Assembly (NCBI RefSeq): GCF_013368755.1
Contig: NC_049564.1
Location: forward strand, 1,310,001-1,374,000
Reading direction: 5' to 3'
From: Talaromyces rugulosus
Taxonomy: Eukaryota > Ascomycota > Eurotiomycetes > Eurotiales > Trichocomaceae
DNA: 64,000 nucleotides
Shown: positions 1 through 11,075 of the stretch, piece by piece
Layout: every line of letters begins with the position of its first letter
Numbering within the stretch: the first letter of the stretch is position 1
Notes under the pieces: model-generated
Database searches by the model: none
Told to the model about the DNA's origin: nothing
Seen by the model: only the letters and a program-made list of their open reading frames with translations
Made by a program: the position numbers and the translations under genes

Positions 1-3000
1 GATTGATGACATAGAAGGTGGCGCGTTGTATGATGAGTTGTTTGCAGCCAAGTAATTTCCTCTCCAAGCACCGGGTGCACCAGGAGGACCTGGTGGAGGC
101 GGTGGAATTCCCGGGGACATAGGAGGAGGCGGGGGAGGAGGAGGAATGCCCCCAGCAAATCCTGGGGGCGGGGGAGGAGGCGGGGGAGGAATACCACCAG
201 CAAACCCTGGAGGCGGAGGAGGAGGCGGGGGAGGAGGCGGGGGCGGAGGAATTGCACCACCAGACATAGGAGGCGGTGGCGGCGGCGGAGGTGGTGGAGG
301 AGGAGGTGGTGGAGGAGGAGGTGGTGGTGGTGCAGCAGTAGGTAGAGCTTCTTCTTTCTTTTCGGGCTCTTTTTCAACTTCCTTTTCTTCAGGTTTAGGT
401 TTCTCGGCATCTTCCGCTTCATCATCGTCGTATCTATAAACCTTTGCCGCAATCTCTCCGAGGAGACCAGTAGCATGCAAAGCTTGCATGCGTGAACGCT
501 CAAATTCTAGGGACGGCTTCACAGGCTGTTGTTCTTTAACTGTCTCTTCGTCCTTTTCGGTCAATTCAGGAAGATGCTCTTCCGACTCGCTTCCAGGGAC
601 CTTCTTGCGAGCGACAGATCCCAATGTGCTGCTGGTCAGAGTTCGACGGGTTTGTTGCTCGAATTCTTCTTCAACGACACCTGTTCCGTCCATTTGTTCG
701 CGAAGTTCTCTTAGACGATCTGAGGGTCCGTCTTGGTTCCAGACTTTGCCTTCGAGCTTGAATTGGGTCTTTGTCCTCTCTAATTGGCGCTCGAGTCTTT
801 CCAGCAACTTTTCACGATCTAGGATACCTCTCATTTGAGACGTGTCAGTTTCAACCAACTTGGCGTCTACCGTCTTCTTTGCATTGGATGCAGCAATGTC
901 CTGTGCGTCTCGTAGCATGAGGTATAGTTCTCGTGTCTCCAATTCATTTCGCTGGAGCTCTTGGGCGCGAAGACGGTGGACATCGTTGAGCTCTGATTTG
1001 AGTGAGTCGTTTTGGCGGCGTTGCAATTCAAGAACGCTGGCCTGTTCGTCGATTTGCTTTTGTAATTTCTTAACCAGTCCATCGGCACCGAGCTCAATCT
1101 GCGCCTTCATCTCATCGCGCTCCGCAATAGCAGCCTCTGCTACTTGGCGAGCTTCGAGAGACTCGTCGAAGGCATGCCTGGCCTCTGCATCGGTATGCAA
1201 CTTATCCAATAGATTCTGTACCGTAAAGCCCAAGCCTTGGCGAAGATCCAAATCTGGCAACCGGCGATCCATAGCAACGTAGCTAAGCATGGCATCGACC
1301 AACTGAAACATGCGTAACACATCTTCGCCTGAATTCTCTCGGATGAGGAGCATATGCTGCATCGCTGAAAGAAAGTAATCTCCAGCTCGAGTGCCATTTA
1401 TGCGGTTACCAATGGCGTCGGTGATTTGTAGGGGGTCGCTCATGTCCTTTACTTCTCCTTCAATGCTATCCTTTGTACTACTAGCCTCACGCTGTAGAAG
1501 ATCTTCGTAGTCAATAGCCTCGTTTTCTCTGAAACGTTCGACCTGCTTGTCAATAACTTCATACTGGAACCCTTCCATCTTCGTCAACAGGCGCTTGATG
1601 CCACATGATATGAATTGTGCACGAATGTGACATCGTAGCTGCAAGTCTTCTTGCGGTGCATCGACAAACATGTTGATGAGAAGCATCGTCGCAACGGCAT
1701 ATTCCATGAGCAAGTTCTCCATACCCACGCCGCCGCTCCGATATTCCTCACTGGCGCCCACGAGACTGCCCATCTTTCCTCGGCCATCGATGGTGACTTC
1801 GACAATGCGCATCCAGGCATCAAAACGGCCCGTCTCTCCCTGGTGGTTTTTGACCTGGTCAAGTGCCTGGAGCACCTTCTGGTGGCCCTGCCCCTCGCCC
1901 CAATGGCAAAGAAAGGTCAACACCTCACTGACCATCCTTCGAGTTTGCAGTCGAGGTGATAAGAGCGAGCTCACTAGGGCGACGATGACTTGCTGATGTG
2001 TCAGGGCATCGTCGGCGCCATACTTGTTATTCATTAAAGCTTTCAAACATTTGGCAATGTCATATTCGCGTTCAAGATCCTTTTCTGCAGACGTAGCTGA
2101 ACCGGCTGGACCGGATGCTTTGCGCCGGTTTATCTTCAGTAACACGTTGGTCAGGGCGACCTGACCCTGGGCTTCGACAAAAGCCTTTACCCAGCTACAA
2201 GGCGGGTTAGTCCGAGGTTTGGAAATCAATTGTGATGTCTGGGGTCACGTACCTGATGGGTTGCGTTCGCAAACTGACACTTAAACTGGCCAATTGCTTC
2301 GACGTTATCGTATCGTCCATGACCTTCTTGACATACCACTCCGGGCTACCTTCTTCGTCAGCTCGGCCGATGAGACTGCTGGAGGCATTTCCTTCATATC
2401 CATGAGTCAGCCTAGCATTATGACGTCTCTTTTGCTCGCCTTGGAGCTCAGTCAATCGATCTTGGTGAACAAGGGTCCATTTTTTCGATGCGGGATACGC
2501 CTGCATTTGTCGTTTAGCCTGCTCAGGCAGATTCTGCCACCCACGTTTCTGCATCAATTCGAGGAAAAGCTGGTCGACGACTCGATCATCTTTAGGGCGC
2601 GATAAGTACTCTGGGCCTAAAGAGGAGTGGGACGAGGAAGGTGTCATGTGCGAGGGTGGCTGCTGAGGTGGCGGGTATGCCTGTTGCGCGTTCAAATTGC
2701 GGCTCGTAGACGGGCCGCTGGCTAAGTTTGGATTTCGGTCTCCAGCAGAGTACGGGTTCGTGAGAGTGCGGTTGGAATTGCTGTCGGAAAAATAAGAGCC
2801 TCGAGTGGCAGATGAATGGGATGAATAGATGCTGGTCTGATCTAGCGACGTTCTCGAATTGGCAGAGGAGTCACCTGTAGAGGATGAAGTGTAACTGAAG
2901 CCGGTGTTGGCTGCAGAGCTACCAGGTCTTCCCCACTGCTGATATCTTGCTCCGCGGTCACCACTCGAACTACTAGTTATAGTCATATTGGAAGCATGAG

Positions 3001-3472
3001 GAGGCGGACGAGGCCCACTGACATGCGCTGGCGCGTTGGGAACAGCTTTTGGATCCCAGATAGGGTATTGGTGGAAGTCGGCAGCGCCCTTGGCGAGATG
3101 ACTAGGCGAAGGCTCCCGGCGAGCGTTGGGATCTTGCTTAGGCAGATACTCGACGGGGATGGGGGTTTTGGAGTCGGACGGCATATTGTCAAATGGTATC
3201 GACGTGAGGATGCCGGCATTCGACGGGAAAGCGCCGTAGCCGTCGTCGGCGTCGAAAGAGCCTATCGAGCCTCTCTTGGAGTATCGAGAACTGCGAGAAC
3301 CGGCCATACTGCCGGCTAAAGACTGTGTATCTGCTGCCGGGGTGGCCGCGCCACTCCCTGGCTCATAATACCGGTCGTCGCCCGACCTGTCCTTGTGCAG
3401 TTTTCTCCCAAAGAACGACTTGCTGGCGGCGCTTTGTCTCTGTTTGTCGGGGACGGATGCTGTGGTGGGCAT
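1..3472 (-). CDS. sepA: Formin SepA/Bni1 family, 3' end outside window
   Basis: Nucleates and elongates unbranched actin filaments for septation and polarised hyphal growth, acting at septa and hyphal tips. Exons (reverse strand) are 3472-2253 and 2194-1; the intron runs 2252-2195. About 1138 residues are visible. The N-terminus is a Ser/Gly-rich disordered region. The GTPase-binding/FH3 (diaphanous inhibitory) region lies at roughly residues 270-700 and includes the segment following the intron. A coiled coil rich in Glu, Lys and Arg follows at about 750-890. The FH1 domain begins near residue 1025 with a run of about 22 prolines, then further proline blocks separated by Gly-Phe-Ala-Gly-Gly type spacers. 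The window ends just before the FH2 actin-binding domain, so that domain is not seen. The start is the first ATG of a long open N-terminal exon. Family assignment is firm; the SepA name rests on domain order and Aspergillus knowledge. Confidence 0.93.
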
Positions 3473-5417
3473 TTTGCTAGCGGAGGACGTTTAGAAGACA
3501 GCATGGGCGAGGCGTTGTCGGGGCGCCCAAATCTCCCTCTGACAGCTGGTCCGAAAAGACGATCCCGAATCGTGTGGATCGCGGGTTTGGAGGAGTGTAG
3601 GAGATGCCGAGGGCGAGTTGTCGACAAGGCGACGATGGATGATGATAATAATAGCGAACGCCTGCGCTTCTCTCACCCTGAACCGAGCGATGGAGTGGTG
3701 CTTTGTCGATCGGGCTAGCGTGTGCCAATGCTAGTCATTGGGAGACCCGCCGCGGGAAGCCCCGAAAGGGAAGGCGGTAGCTGTAGGGTTCGCTTTGACA
3801 GGCGAGAGGGTTCTCAGGGTTGCTGGCTGCTGGTCCTCGGCAAAGCGCGTGTTTCTAGCGACTTGTGATGTTCAAGCAGAAGTCGCAGACAGCAAGATCG
3901 TCGTGTTCAGCCTGACCGCAGGAGTCCAGGGACGAATTGGCCCTGGCCCGGTGGGGCTGCCCGTGTTTGGCCTAGCCCGGTCACGTGGAGCGCTAGCTGT
4001 CTAAGGGGCTCGATCTCATGTTTTGCAGATACAGCAAAACCTCGACGGCATTAAAATTGAAATCCTCTTTATTAGCCTATTGCTTAATTTCTTTTCACTT
4101 TTCCATACAAGTTGCTTATAGAAAGGGAATATTATATATAAAAATATCTATTTCTGTGGAAAATGTAGTAGATTTTAGGGGTTCACCAGTGTAATATTTT
4201 AATCAGTTGTTTTTAGAGAGTTTGCTATACACTTGACTGTCATGGAACATCTGATCGGCTCTTTTTTGAAGAAAAAAATAAATATCTTTGTCTAGTATCT
4301 GCAGGTGCCAGGTGGAGTGGTAGCGGCTGAGAATTCCGGTACCAGTCCAATACCATTGGATACCAAACTTACCGGGCGAACCAGTGCTGCGGCTGGCGAA
4401 GCCGTGTATTATCGTGTCTCGTTCAAACAGTACGTACTTGGTAGTTTCAAGGTACGTCTTACGTTTAGAAATAATAGCCCAGTCTATAGAAAGTACTAAT
4501 ATGAAACTAGATAGCAAGCCTGTTTTAATAGAAAATAGGATTTTTATTGTACTATTTAGGGTACAATAAAAGAATATTTTAGTAATTAACAATAAGCTGT
4601 AACAGCTGCATAACAGAGAAACTGGTCTAGTCAGCATATATTTGTCTATAAGCAACACAGGTTATTTACACAACAAAGATCGGGGATATGGTAGCATATT
4701 TCTGGATCGCATTTCCAAAATTCATCGTGGCTGTTTATTTCTGTCACATCGATGCCCTGGGCTACTGCTTCGGCGCGGGTCTTTTGATATCGAGCCTTTC
4801 GGTTTTCGACAGGTTGAAGCACTTCAGTGAAGGTGCCTCATGCTCGATGACTCTCTCACTTGCTCGTCAGTGAGCCCATGGGTCTCGAGCTGCGGCACGT
4901 TCTGAGGGAACGTGAACTCCATGTCCGGCATGGCTTCCAGATGGTACTTCAATAAGGATGAGTATAGTATGAGGGTTTGATATGATATATATTGACAGCT
5001 GCACCAAAAGACCTTCGATCTATGGCTTATCTGTAGGTACCAACAATGCGTAAGGACGCCTCCACGATGAGGTGGGGAGGTGAATCGAGAGGGGAGAGGG
5101 AGTTTAAAAACTGGGACCATTAACAGCTATAAAGTCAGTGGGTCTCCATCATTGATTGTAACCTCACTGGCGTGCGCGACTTCATGTTTTGTAGGAAAGT
5201 CTGCCTAGAGGCCCAGATAGCTAGTAATTGATTTTATTTTTGACTAAGAAAAAGAAAAAGAAAAATCATAATTGTAACAAGGAAGGAAGGCTCGAAGCCA
5301 TTTGACGCTATCTACAGGTCATGTGACGTGCGTTACGTGCGTCGTGCATCGTGGTACTAAAGTACGCTTTATCCGTTGATCGTCCCGTCAAGAAACGGCC
5401 GACTTGACAAAAACGAA
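3473..5417. other. Intergenic: sepA upstream region plus AT-rich island
   Basis: From 3473 to about 4020 the DNA is GC-rich and probably holds the sepA promoter. From about 4030 to 4700 it becomes strongly AT-rich with many short A/T runs, unlike its surroundings. No complete gene is supported. A few short open stretches (for example reverse strand 4658-4203) lack introns, recognised domains or a family match. An A-rich (AAAAAG)n-like tract lies near 5245-5265. Confidence 0.6.
4640..4970 (-). pseudogene. Possible decayed coding remnant
   Basis: On the reverse strand a protein-like stretch reads from about 4965 to 4835 (including the segment DMEFTFPQNVPQLETHG). It then shifts frame in a GAGAGAG run near 4850 and continues as IEHEAPSLKCFNL before a stop, while another frame stays open further on. 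GC content here is higher than in the AT-rich DNA to its left. This looks like a broken gene fragment, but I do not recognise the family and no intact start or stop is present. It could equally be chance. Confidence 0.25.
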
Positions 5418-5951
5418 ATGGGTTCGTCGCTGGACCTCGTCAAGGTGATAACCCATACTAACATACACTTCTCTTTGACCCATATAACGATGTTCTAACC
5501 TTCTTGTTGAATACAGACTCTGGCCGTTCCCGCGCTCATCTCGCTCAGCATCTACCTCTTGTTCGGCTACCTGATCATCCCCTTTTTCCGCCGCTATCAC
5601 CAACGCTATGCCCACTATCTGCCGCTGAATACCATATCAGCGCATACGCTGACGCTGCGCGAGCGTGTTGCCGATTCGCTGATGCATTTTTTTCTTCCGT
5701 CGTCCTGGAGCCTGCTTCGACGGCGCGGAGGGATGCCCGAGGACAACCACGATGCAATCAGCATCTATGAGGAAGAAGGGGAGCATATGACGGCCATGGA
5801 TATCACTGTGGCGCGGCGCGAGGCACTGGAAAGGCGACGGAGTACAAGTGAGGCCCAGGATCGGTTGAGTCGGGACTTGGAAGAAGGGTTTATGGATGAT
5901 AGTAGTGACGATGATGAGGAGGAGGAGCGGAGGAGGAGAGAAGTACGGTGA
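5418..5951 (+). CDS. Small single-pass membrane protein, fungal, unknown function
   Basis: Not a family I can name. Exons are 5418-5444 and 5517-5951, with a 72-nt intron carrying a CTAAC branch site. The start is the only ATG joining in frame through a good GT/AG pair. The product is 153 residues. Nine residues (MGSSLDLVK) precede a hydrophobic segment at about residues 10-30 (LAVPALISLSIYLLFGYLI). A basic stretch (FFRRYHQRY), an amphipathic middle, and a very acidic Asp/Glu/Arg-rich tail follow. This suggests a short luminal or outer N-terminus, one membrane helix and a charged cytosolic tail, which is an inference. Both neighbours are on the other strand. The splice structure and sustained composition support a real gene. 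Confidence 0.7.
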
Positions 5952-6313
5952 TTAGCATGCTTGTTTTTTTATTATTATCATAGCATTGTTTATATTAGAT
6001 TGTTGCTAGGGGCGCATTTTGGCGTTTGGTGTTGCATTTCCCGCAAGGAGGATATTTACATGGATATATATATATGTGTATTTGGATACTAGATGAACAT
6101 TGAATTACTCGTTACATTGCACAGATATTGATATACAGAATAATGAAGATATCAGTTGATGATTCATTCAAGCTTACAAACACTGCCAAAATCTTCCTAC
6201 CCCAAACAAAAATCCACAAGATCCGGGAGTTATATTGTTGTGTTTATTATCAGGTATAGATAGGAAACCATGTCTCATTAAAGGAAAAAAAAAGAAAGGG
6301 CCCAACACTAAAT
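5952..6313. other. Convergent intergenic, 3' flanks
   Basis: AT-rich 3' flanking DNA between two convergent genes, with a (TA)n-like stretch near 6065-6080. Likely holds both polyadenylation regions; nothing else seen. Confidence 0.5.
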
Positions 6314-7701
6314 CTAAGTAGCTACGTTCCATCCAGGATTCCAGTAAGATATACGTGGTGACGACATAGGACGAATCGGCGCTGTGTCTGACCTGAGGTC
6401 GAGCACGCCCATGTAGTTTTGGTGGTGTTGAACGCCAGCTGCGTGGCCGTCTGGCATTTGCATGAAAAAGGGATAACTTGCTGGGCACCGTCAGCTTGGA
6501 CAATTTAGACTAGAAACAAAAGGTGGAACATACAAATCAGCGATGCATCCGAGACAGGCGTCAGCAGCTCGCTGGCCTGCTCCACATGCAAGGCCGGTGT
6601 TAAATGCTGCGGGAAATATTCATTCAACTCAGACATACTGCCGCCCGCATTGCTGAATGACGAGTTGCTACCCGAACTATAAGGTGTAGTAGGTAGCTGC
6701 GGGCTCAGCAGCGTATCAGGAGTCAAGTTCCAATCAGGACATGACTGAGCCGACAAAAGACGCTCGTCGGACTGCGGAGATGATCGTGGAGCAAGCAAGC
6801 TGTTTGTACTTTGGGTGTTTAGTCTCATAACTGAAGCGGCAGGGTTGTACTTTGGTGCCGATACGTATTCTGGGGCCTGTTGTTGTCGGTTTGGGGATTG
6901 GGACATAGAAAGCACTGGTGGTGCTGGTGTTTCTGGGGCTCTTTCGCTGTTGTTCTCGACTTTCTCCTCTCTCTTGCGCTTCCGAGTCAGTTGTCTGTGT
7001 CTGAAAGATGGATTTGTGTTAGTTTGTACGATGCACAAGAGAACAGCGATAAGAACATGGAATAAGAACATACCGATTCTTTGCATCCAGTCCAGTCCGG
7101 CCGGGAAAATAAGTGTCGACAATCTGCTTCCACGATCGTCCGTACTTTCCAATGGCAAGCAAAAGCATCCGGTCTTCGTCGCGCGTCCAGGGGCTACGAT
7201 CTATACCTGGGTCGAGAACATCGTTCCACCGTTTAAAGCATTCTGTTCACGAATTAGTTTTCAGCTTCACCCACATCAACGTCAAAACTTACGATCGCCA
7301 TTCCTGGTGCCTACGACTTGGGCCACTCGGGACCAGCTAGACATGGTGTTAGCGACTCTACATCGACAGAGACAGAGCCGGAACTTACTGTGTGCCATAA
7401 CGCTGAATGCCGACTTTCAAGAGCTCGTCCTCGGTCTGTGACCAGGGTCCGAGATTCATGCTCGCTGACACTCGATAGTGCCATCGCTTGCGGCAGTCCT
7501 TGTTGTTGCGGCCGGGGAGAAACGAGGCAATAACGCGCCAGTCGACTTTGTCTTTTTCTACACACAGTCAACGATACAAGCCAGAGAGACCTGCCGGATT
7601 TCCATACCATGAGACTCGACGAGACGTCGAAGAAGGCTGTCTTCCTCTGCACTCCACAGGTTGCGAGACCGACTAGCAGTAGTGGTTTCCATCGTAGACA
7701 T
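6314..7701 (-). CDS. Three-repeat Myb DNA-binding protein
   Basis: Probable nuclear transcription factor. Exons (reverse) are 7701-7608, 7557-7389, 7336-7293, 7242-7074, 7000-6534 and 6480-6314, giving 369 residues. Three tandem Myb/SANT repeats occupy the first half. Repeat 1 starts at RNLWSAEEDSLL and ends FLPGRNNKDCRKRWHYR. Repeat 2 starts at LGPWSQTEDELL and ends QCFKRWNDVL. Repeat 3 starts at RSPWTRDEDRMLL and ends LDAKNRHRQL. Each shows the regular Trp spacing and the terminal R-W or R-H helix. A basic KRKRE stretch after repeat 3 may be a nuclear localisation signal. The C-terminal half is Ser/Pro/Gln-rich and disordered. ATG 7701 was chosen; an in-frame ATG three codons later (7692) is also possible. 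The specific factor is not identified; FlbD-type Mybs have two repeats, so this is a different class. Confidence 0.88.
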
Positions 7702-9513
7702 GTGAAATATCAACAGTGAATTTGATGACAGCGGGGATGACGCTGGGCAGCATGAGCGGGGGAGTGCCAGCCTCGTCGGTTTATATATGCTGCAGACATC
7801 AGTCTTCAATAAACATCAGGCTTAGCGCGCGCGCGCAGCCTGACAGGCGGGCGTTTTCCTCTTGGGCTGGATGAAATCTAGAGGCCGATCTCCGGACCCG
7901 CCAGGCTGGGTGAGAAATAGATTGATGCACGGCCAAGGCCGAGAAAGTAGTGGTCCTGCGAGTGATTTTGGCCTGAGTGATCTGATTGATCCAGGATGCA
8001 TCCCTTCTGGTTAGGGAGGGGCGTTTTTTTTCCTTCTCTCTCGTGTTTGATTTGCTTTTTTTCTAATAATAATCTCAGCCATCACAAACCAACAGCGACT
8101 GGCGACACGAATCAGGAGGCGGCAAACAAGGCCGGCGACTATGCGTCTGGCCAGTGACGTCCCCAGGTAAACGGGCTGACCAACCTGGGCAAAACTAGCG
8201 AGCCCAGCCTGCGCTCGTATTTCTGACTGATGCTTTGGCTGAGAAGGGAAGCGGGCTTTTCTTTCTTTTCCTCCAGTTTTTCCCTGTCTTGCGAATTTGT
8301 CATTAGGGTCTGACAGTCGTTTGACTGTTCGGAGGATGGAACACGGCGCTCTGAAGAAGACTGTTTTTCGCCGAAACACACGAATCCCTCAGCTGAGGCT
8401 GGCTGGGGCCTGTGGTGGCGTATGTGGTCACACCAACATGGCCTGCATATTATCGCCACGTTTTTTTCTCTTTCTTTGCTGCTGCTTACTGCCCGAGATC
8501 AGTTGGGATCCGATCAAATTCTAATCCTACTGATGTACATCTGTCACTGTCAATAATTAAGGTTATTTTGTTCCAGCCAATTGCGCGCCCGCATGCCTGC
8601 TCCACCGCTGGTCTAGACTCTCTTGAAGGATTGCTCTATTAGTTTTGATATTGATATTGATAGATATGGCATAGCGACAATGTTGTTGTAGTAGTAGTGA
8701 TTGTCCATACCAAGTCTGTCTCAAACTGCCATTCGACTGCTCGGTCACTAACAGCACCCATGCAATCCCATGTGGCCACCATTCTACCTTACGACTATCA
8801 ACATTGTTACGCCACATTCTAAGCGATCGCTATTCACCGCGGCTGATTTGATCGGTTGGTTCGTTGTGGTCGCACAATGACAATAAGGGCCAGACTGTGT
8901 AACACCATATACATACGTCTTCTCTTCTAGGACTAGGATGGTCCCCTGGCATCTGATCGTATCGAGGTTATGGCCCCGAGCTTGTAGAACCCGAAAGACC
9001 AGATTATGGGGTTCTATATCACGGATCGAAAGGTATGGTATTGTAAGCTTCCAGACTATACCCCCTTTGGACCAATTTTATTTCTCTCTTGGCAATAGAG
9101 CACGTGCGCTTGCACATGAGGAAATCTTGTCCTCCGCGAGTCTATCTTGCAGCTTCATCCTAACTTGTTCTTGAAACGCACGCTCCACCTTAGGGTCCAA
9201 AAGGCCCGACGCGTCAGCGGTTTCTCACTGGATTAAGCGAAGGCCATCTTGTCCCACGAAGGCTTTCATTCTTGGTGTTGTTGCGCGAAGAAGATATTGC
9301 CGAAACTGACAAGAGACAGTGAAAGAGGCTTTTTGGCGACTATCGCCCGTGCTCCCGGGAAAAACATCCAAATTCAAATGCCGAAGCCCGAGAAACCGGG
9401 ATTCGCCTTGGAGACGGTAGAAAATGCCGATATATTTGTAACTATATTGTTTATATAAGAGGCCAATCGACTCCAAGGCTATGCAAGAATAACAATAAAA
9501 ATTAGACGACCAC
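7702..9513. other. Intergenic, about 1.8 kb, Myb gene upstream region
   Basis: Upstream of the Myb gene and downstream of the Cyc2-like gene. A short (GC)n tract lies near 7825. The only open stretches are short, have no recognised domain and have no splice support. No gene or RNA gene seen. The left part is presumably the Myb promoter. Confidence 0.5.
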
Positions 9514-10671
9514 TTATAATTTCCAGATCGTCCAATCTTTCAGGCCCAACTGCTGAATGACACCGCCAACAGTTCCTTGCAGTTGGTATCCATGTGCCCA
9601 GACCTTGTTGCCTGCCATGTAGTTAATAAATCCTTCTGGGCCAGAGACGATAATCATTCTCTTCTCGGCTGTTGACGGCTGTGCGGATTCTGTAAATGTT
9701 GTTATTTCTTTCGGACTGATGAATGAACTTTCTTCGTCCACAAAATAGTCCACCGTAATCTGGCCTGGGTACTGCGCTTTCAACTTTTGCAATTCACGCA
9801 CAATGGCGCCTTGCTCAGTAGAAGATGAAGACGTGGGCTCAGGCGCCGTGGCCGGGCCAGCTTTGTCCCGGTTACCAAACGGCCACCACGTCGACTTTGC
9901 AGACTTGTCTGCCAATGTGTCGCTTTTGCCTCCTAGGCAATCTTCTCTCTTCCTGTTTGCCCACAGAATGTGAATCTTGGGTTTTTCTTCTCCCGCCGGC
10001 TTTCGTAGCAAGACGTGAATGGCCTGTAGAGCCGGAGCGATTCCCGTCCCACCCGCAATGAACAAGACGTTATTCACCTCGGGAGAAATCTCGCATTCGA
10101 CTTGCGGCCCTCTGATTTCTATATTCGCACCCACTTGCAGACTATGCAGATAGCGAGAGACCTCGCCGTGAGGATCGCGACGGATCAAGAAACGGAGCGA
10201 GTCTGGTATCTCGTGGCCGCCTTCTTCTACGCCCTCATCCAGCGGGGGAAGCGGCGTATAATCTCGCCCAATTTGAAGCTGCGGCTGTTTGAACATGACA
10301 CTCCATATCCCGGTCTGCCATGCCAGCTCGTATGTTTCTTGGTTATTTGCCGGCGACGAAGGCTCGAGTGTGAATATGCTGTTGGTCGACGAAACGGGGT
10401 CTCGCGAGACCAATCTGTAGTGTGCGAATGAGAGCGGATTCAGTTGACTGTTCTGGGCATCCTGATGCGTTCTGAAATACGCCCCCAGCCCGGCAGCTCC
10501 CAGCGAGACCACGGTTAAGCGAAGCCAAGTCCGTTTCTTTGGCGGCGAGGAGGACGTCGATGAGTTATGCCGCACTTGAAGCACTGGAGGAGACGCTCGC
10601 CGGGAAACTTTCAAGCCACAGCATTGCCGTCGCAGACAATGACCGGGAGAGCGCACTGTGAAGGACTGCAT
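9514..10671 (-). CDS. cyc2: Cyc2-like mitochondrial FAD/NAD(P)H oxidoreductase
   Basis: In yeast, Cyc2p is a mitochondrial flavoprotein supporting cytochrome c maturation (haem attachment). The gene is a single exon of 385 residues. The first 40 residues are rich in Arg and Ser with few acidic residues, a probable mitochondrial presequence. A hydrophobic segment follows (LRLTVVSLGAAGLGAYF, about residues 50-66), probably an inner-membrane anchor. An oxidoreductase fold comes next: a flavin-binding R-x-Y-T-P-L motif (GRDYTPLPP) and the nucleotide-binding glycine motif FIAGGTGIAPALQA. The C-terminal domain has GPEGFI, typical of ferredoxin-reductase-type NAD domains. ATG 10671 begins the presequence-like segment. 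The family is clear; the exact role in cytochrome c biogenesis is inferred from yeast. Confidence 0.85.
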   Translation of the reverse strand: MQSFTVRSPGHCLRRQCCGLKVSRRASPPVLQVRHNSSTSSSPPKKRTWLRLTVVSLGAAGLGAYFRTHQDAQNSQLNPLSFAHYRLVSRDPVSSTNSIFTLEPSSPANNQETYELAWQTGIWSVMFKQPQLQIGRDYTPLPPLDEGVEEGGHEIPDSLRFLIRRDPHGEVSRYLHSLQVGANIEIRGPQVECEISPEVNNVLFIAGGTGIAPALQAIHVLLRKPAGEEKPKIHILWANRKREDCLGGKSDTLADKSAKSTWWPFGNRDKAGPATAPEPTSSSSTEQGAIVRELQKLKAQYPGQITVDYFVDEESSFISPKEITTFTESAQPSTAEKRMIIVSGPEGFINYMAGNKVWAHGYQLQGTVGGVIQQLGLKDWTIWKL

Positions 10672-11075
10672 GACCGAAGTCGCGAGGGGGTTGAGCGCAT
10701 GCTCGAAACAAAACAAAAGATTGATCTGATTATCACTATTGTTGAATAATAATGTTGAACGTCGTTGGCGGCGGCCGCCGCACTAGCGCCTTCTGCGGCG
10801 TGGCTCTTCGCCGATCCCTCCTGCACTGATCGCAACAGCAATGACAACCGCATAACTAACTAACAAACTCCTTATTCCTGCGTGTTTAGTTGCAGTTGCC
10901 CCTTGCTTTCGATTTCGCCAGCATAGCGCTTCCTATATATTTGCGTCAGCTCTTACACAATTAGAAGTCTCGAATCGACTCAAGACGTACACCGGTTTCT
11001 CCTCTGTTCGGCTGGGAATGGCGGTCTCGATTGGCGCACTCAAGCACAACACTTCCTCCTAGACGCCCTCGTACC
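10672..11075. promoter_or_regulatory. Divergent promoter region, cyc2-like / permease
   Basis: About 400 bp separate the two divergent start codons, so promoters of both must lie here. A 14-codon upstream reading frame is present on the permease side and is annotated separately. No specific factor site is claimed. Confidence 0.5.
11018..11062 (+). promoter_or_regulatory. Short uORF before amino-acid permease
   Basis: ATG at 11018, 14 codons, TAG ending at 11062, 13 nt before the permease ATG at 11076. If the transcript starts upstream of 11018, scanning ribosomes meet this frame first. The transcript start is unknown, so a regulatory role is inference. Confidence 0.4.

Noticed and set aside
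146..439. Glycine-rich open frame on the + strand
   Set aside because: It is the complement of the proline codons of the sepA FH1 domain, in the wrong strand and frame.
9225..9476. Open frame downstream of the cyc2-like gene
   Set aside because: No recognised motif, no intron support and low-complexity ends.
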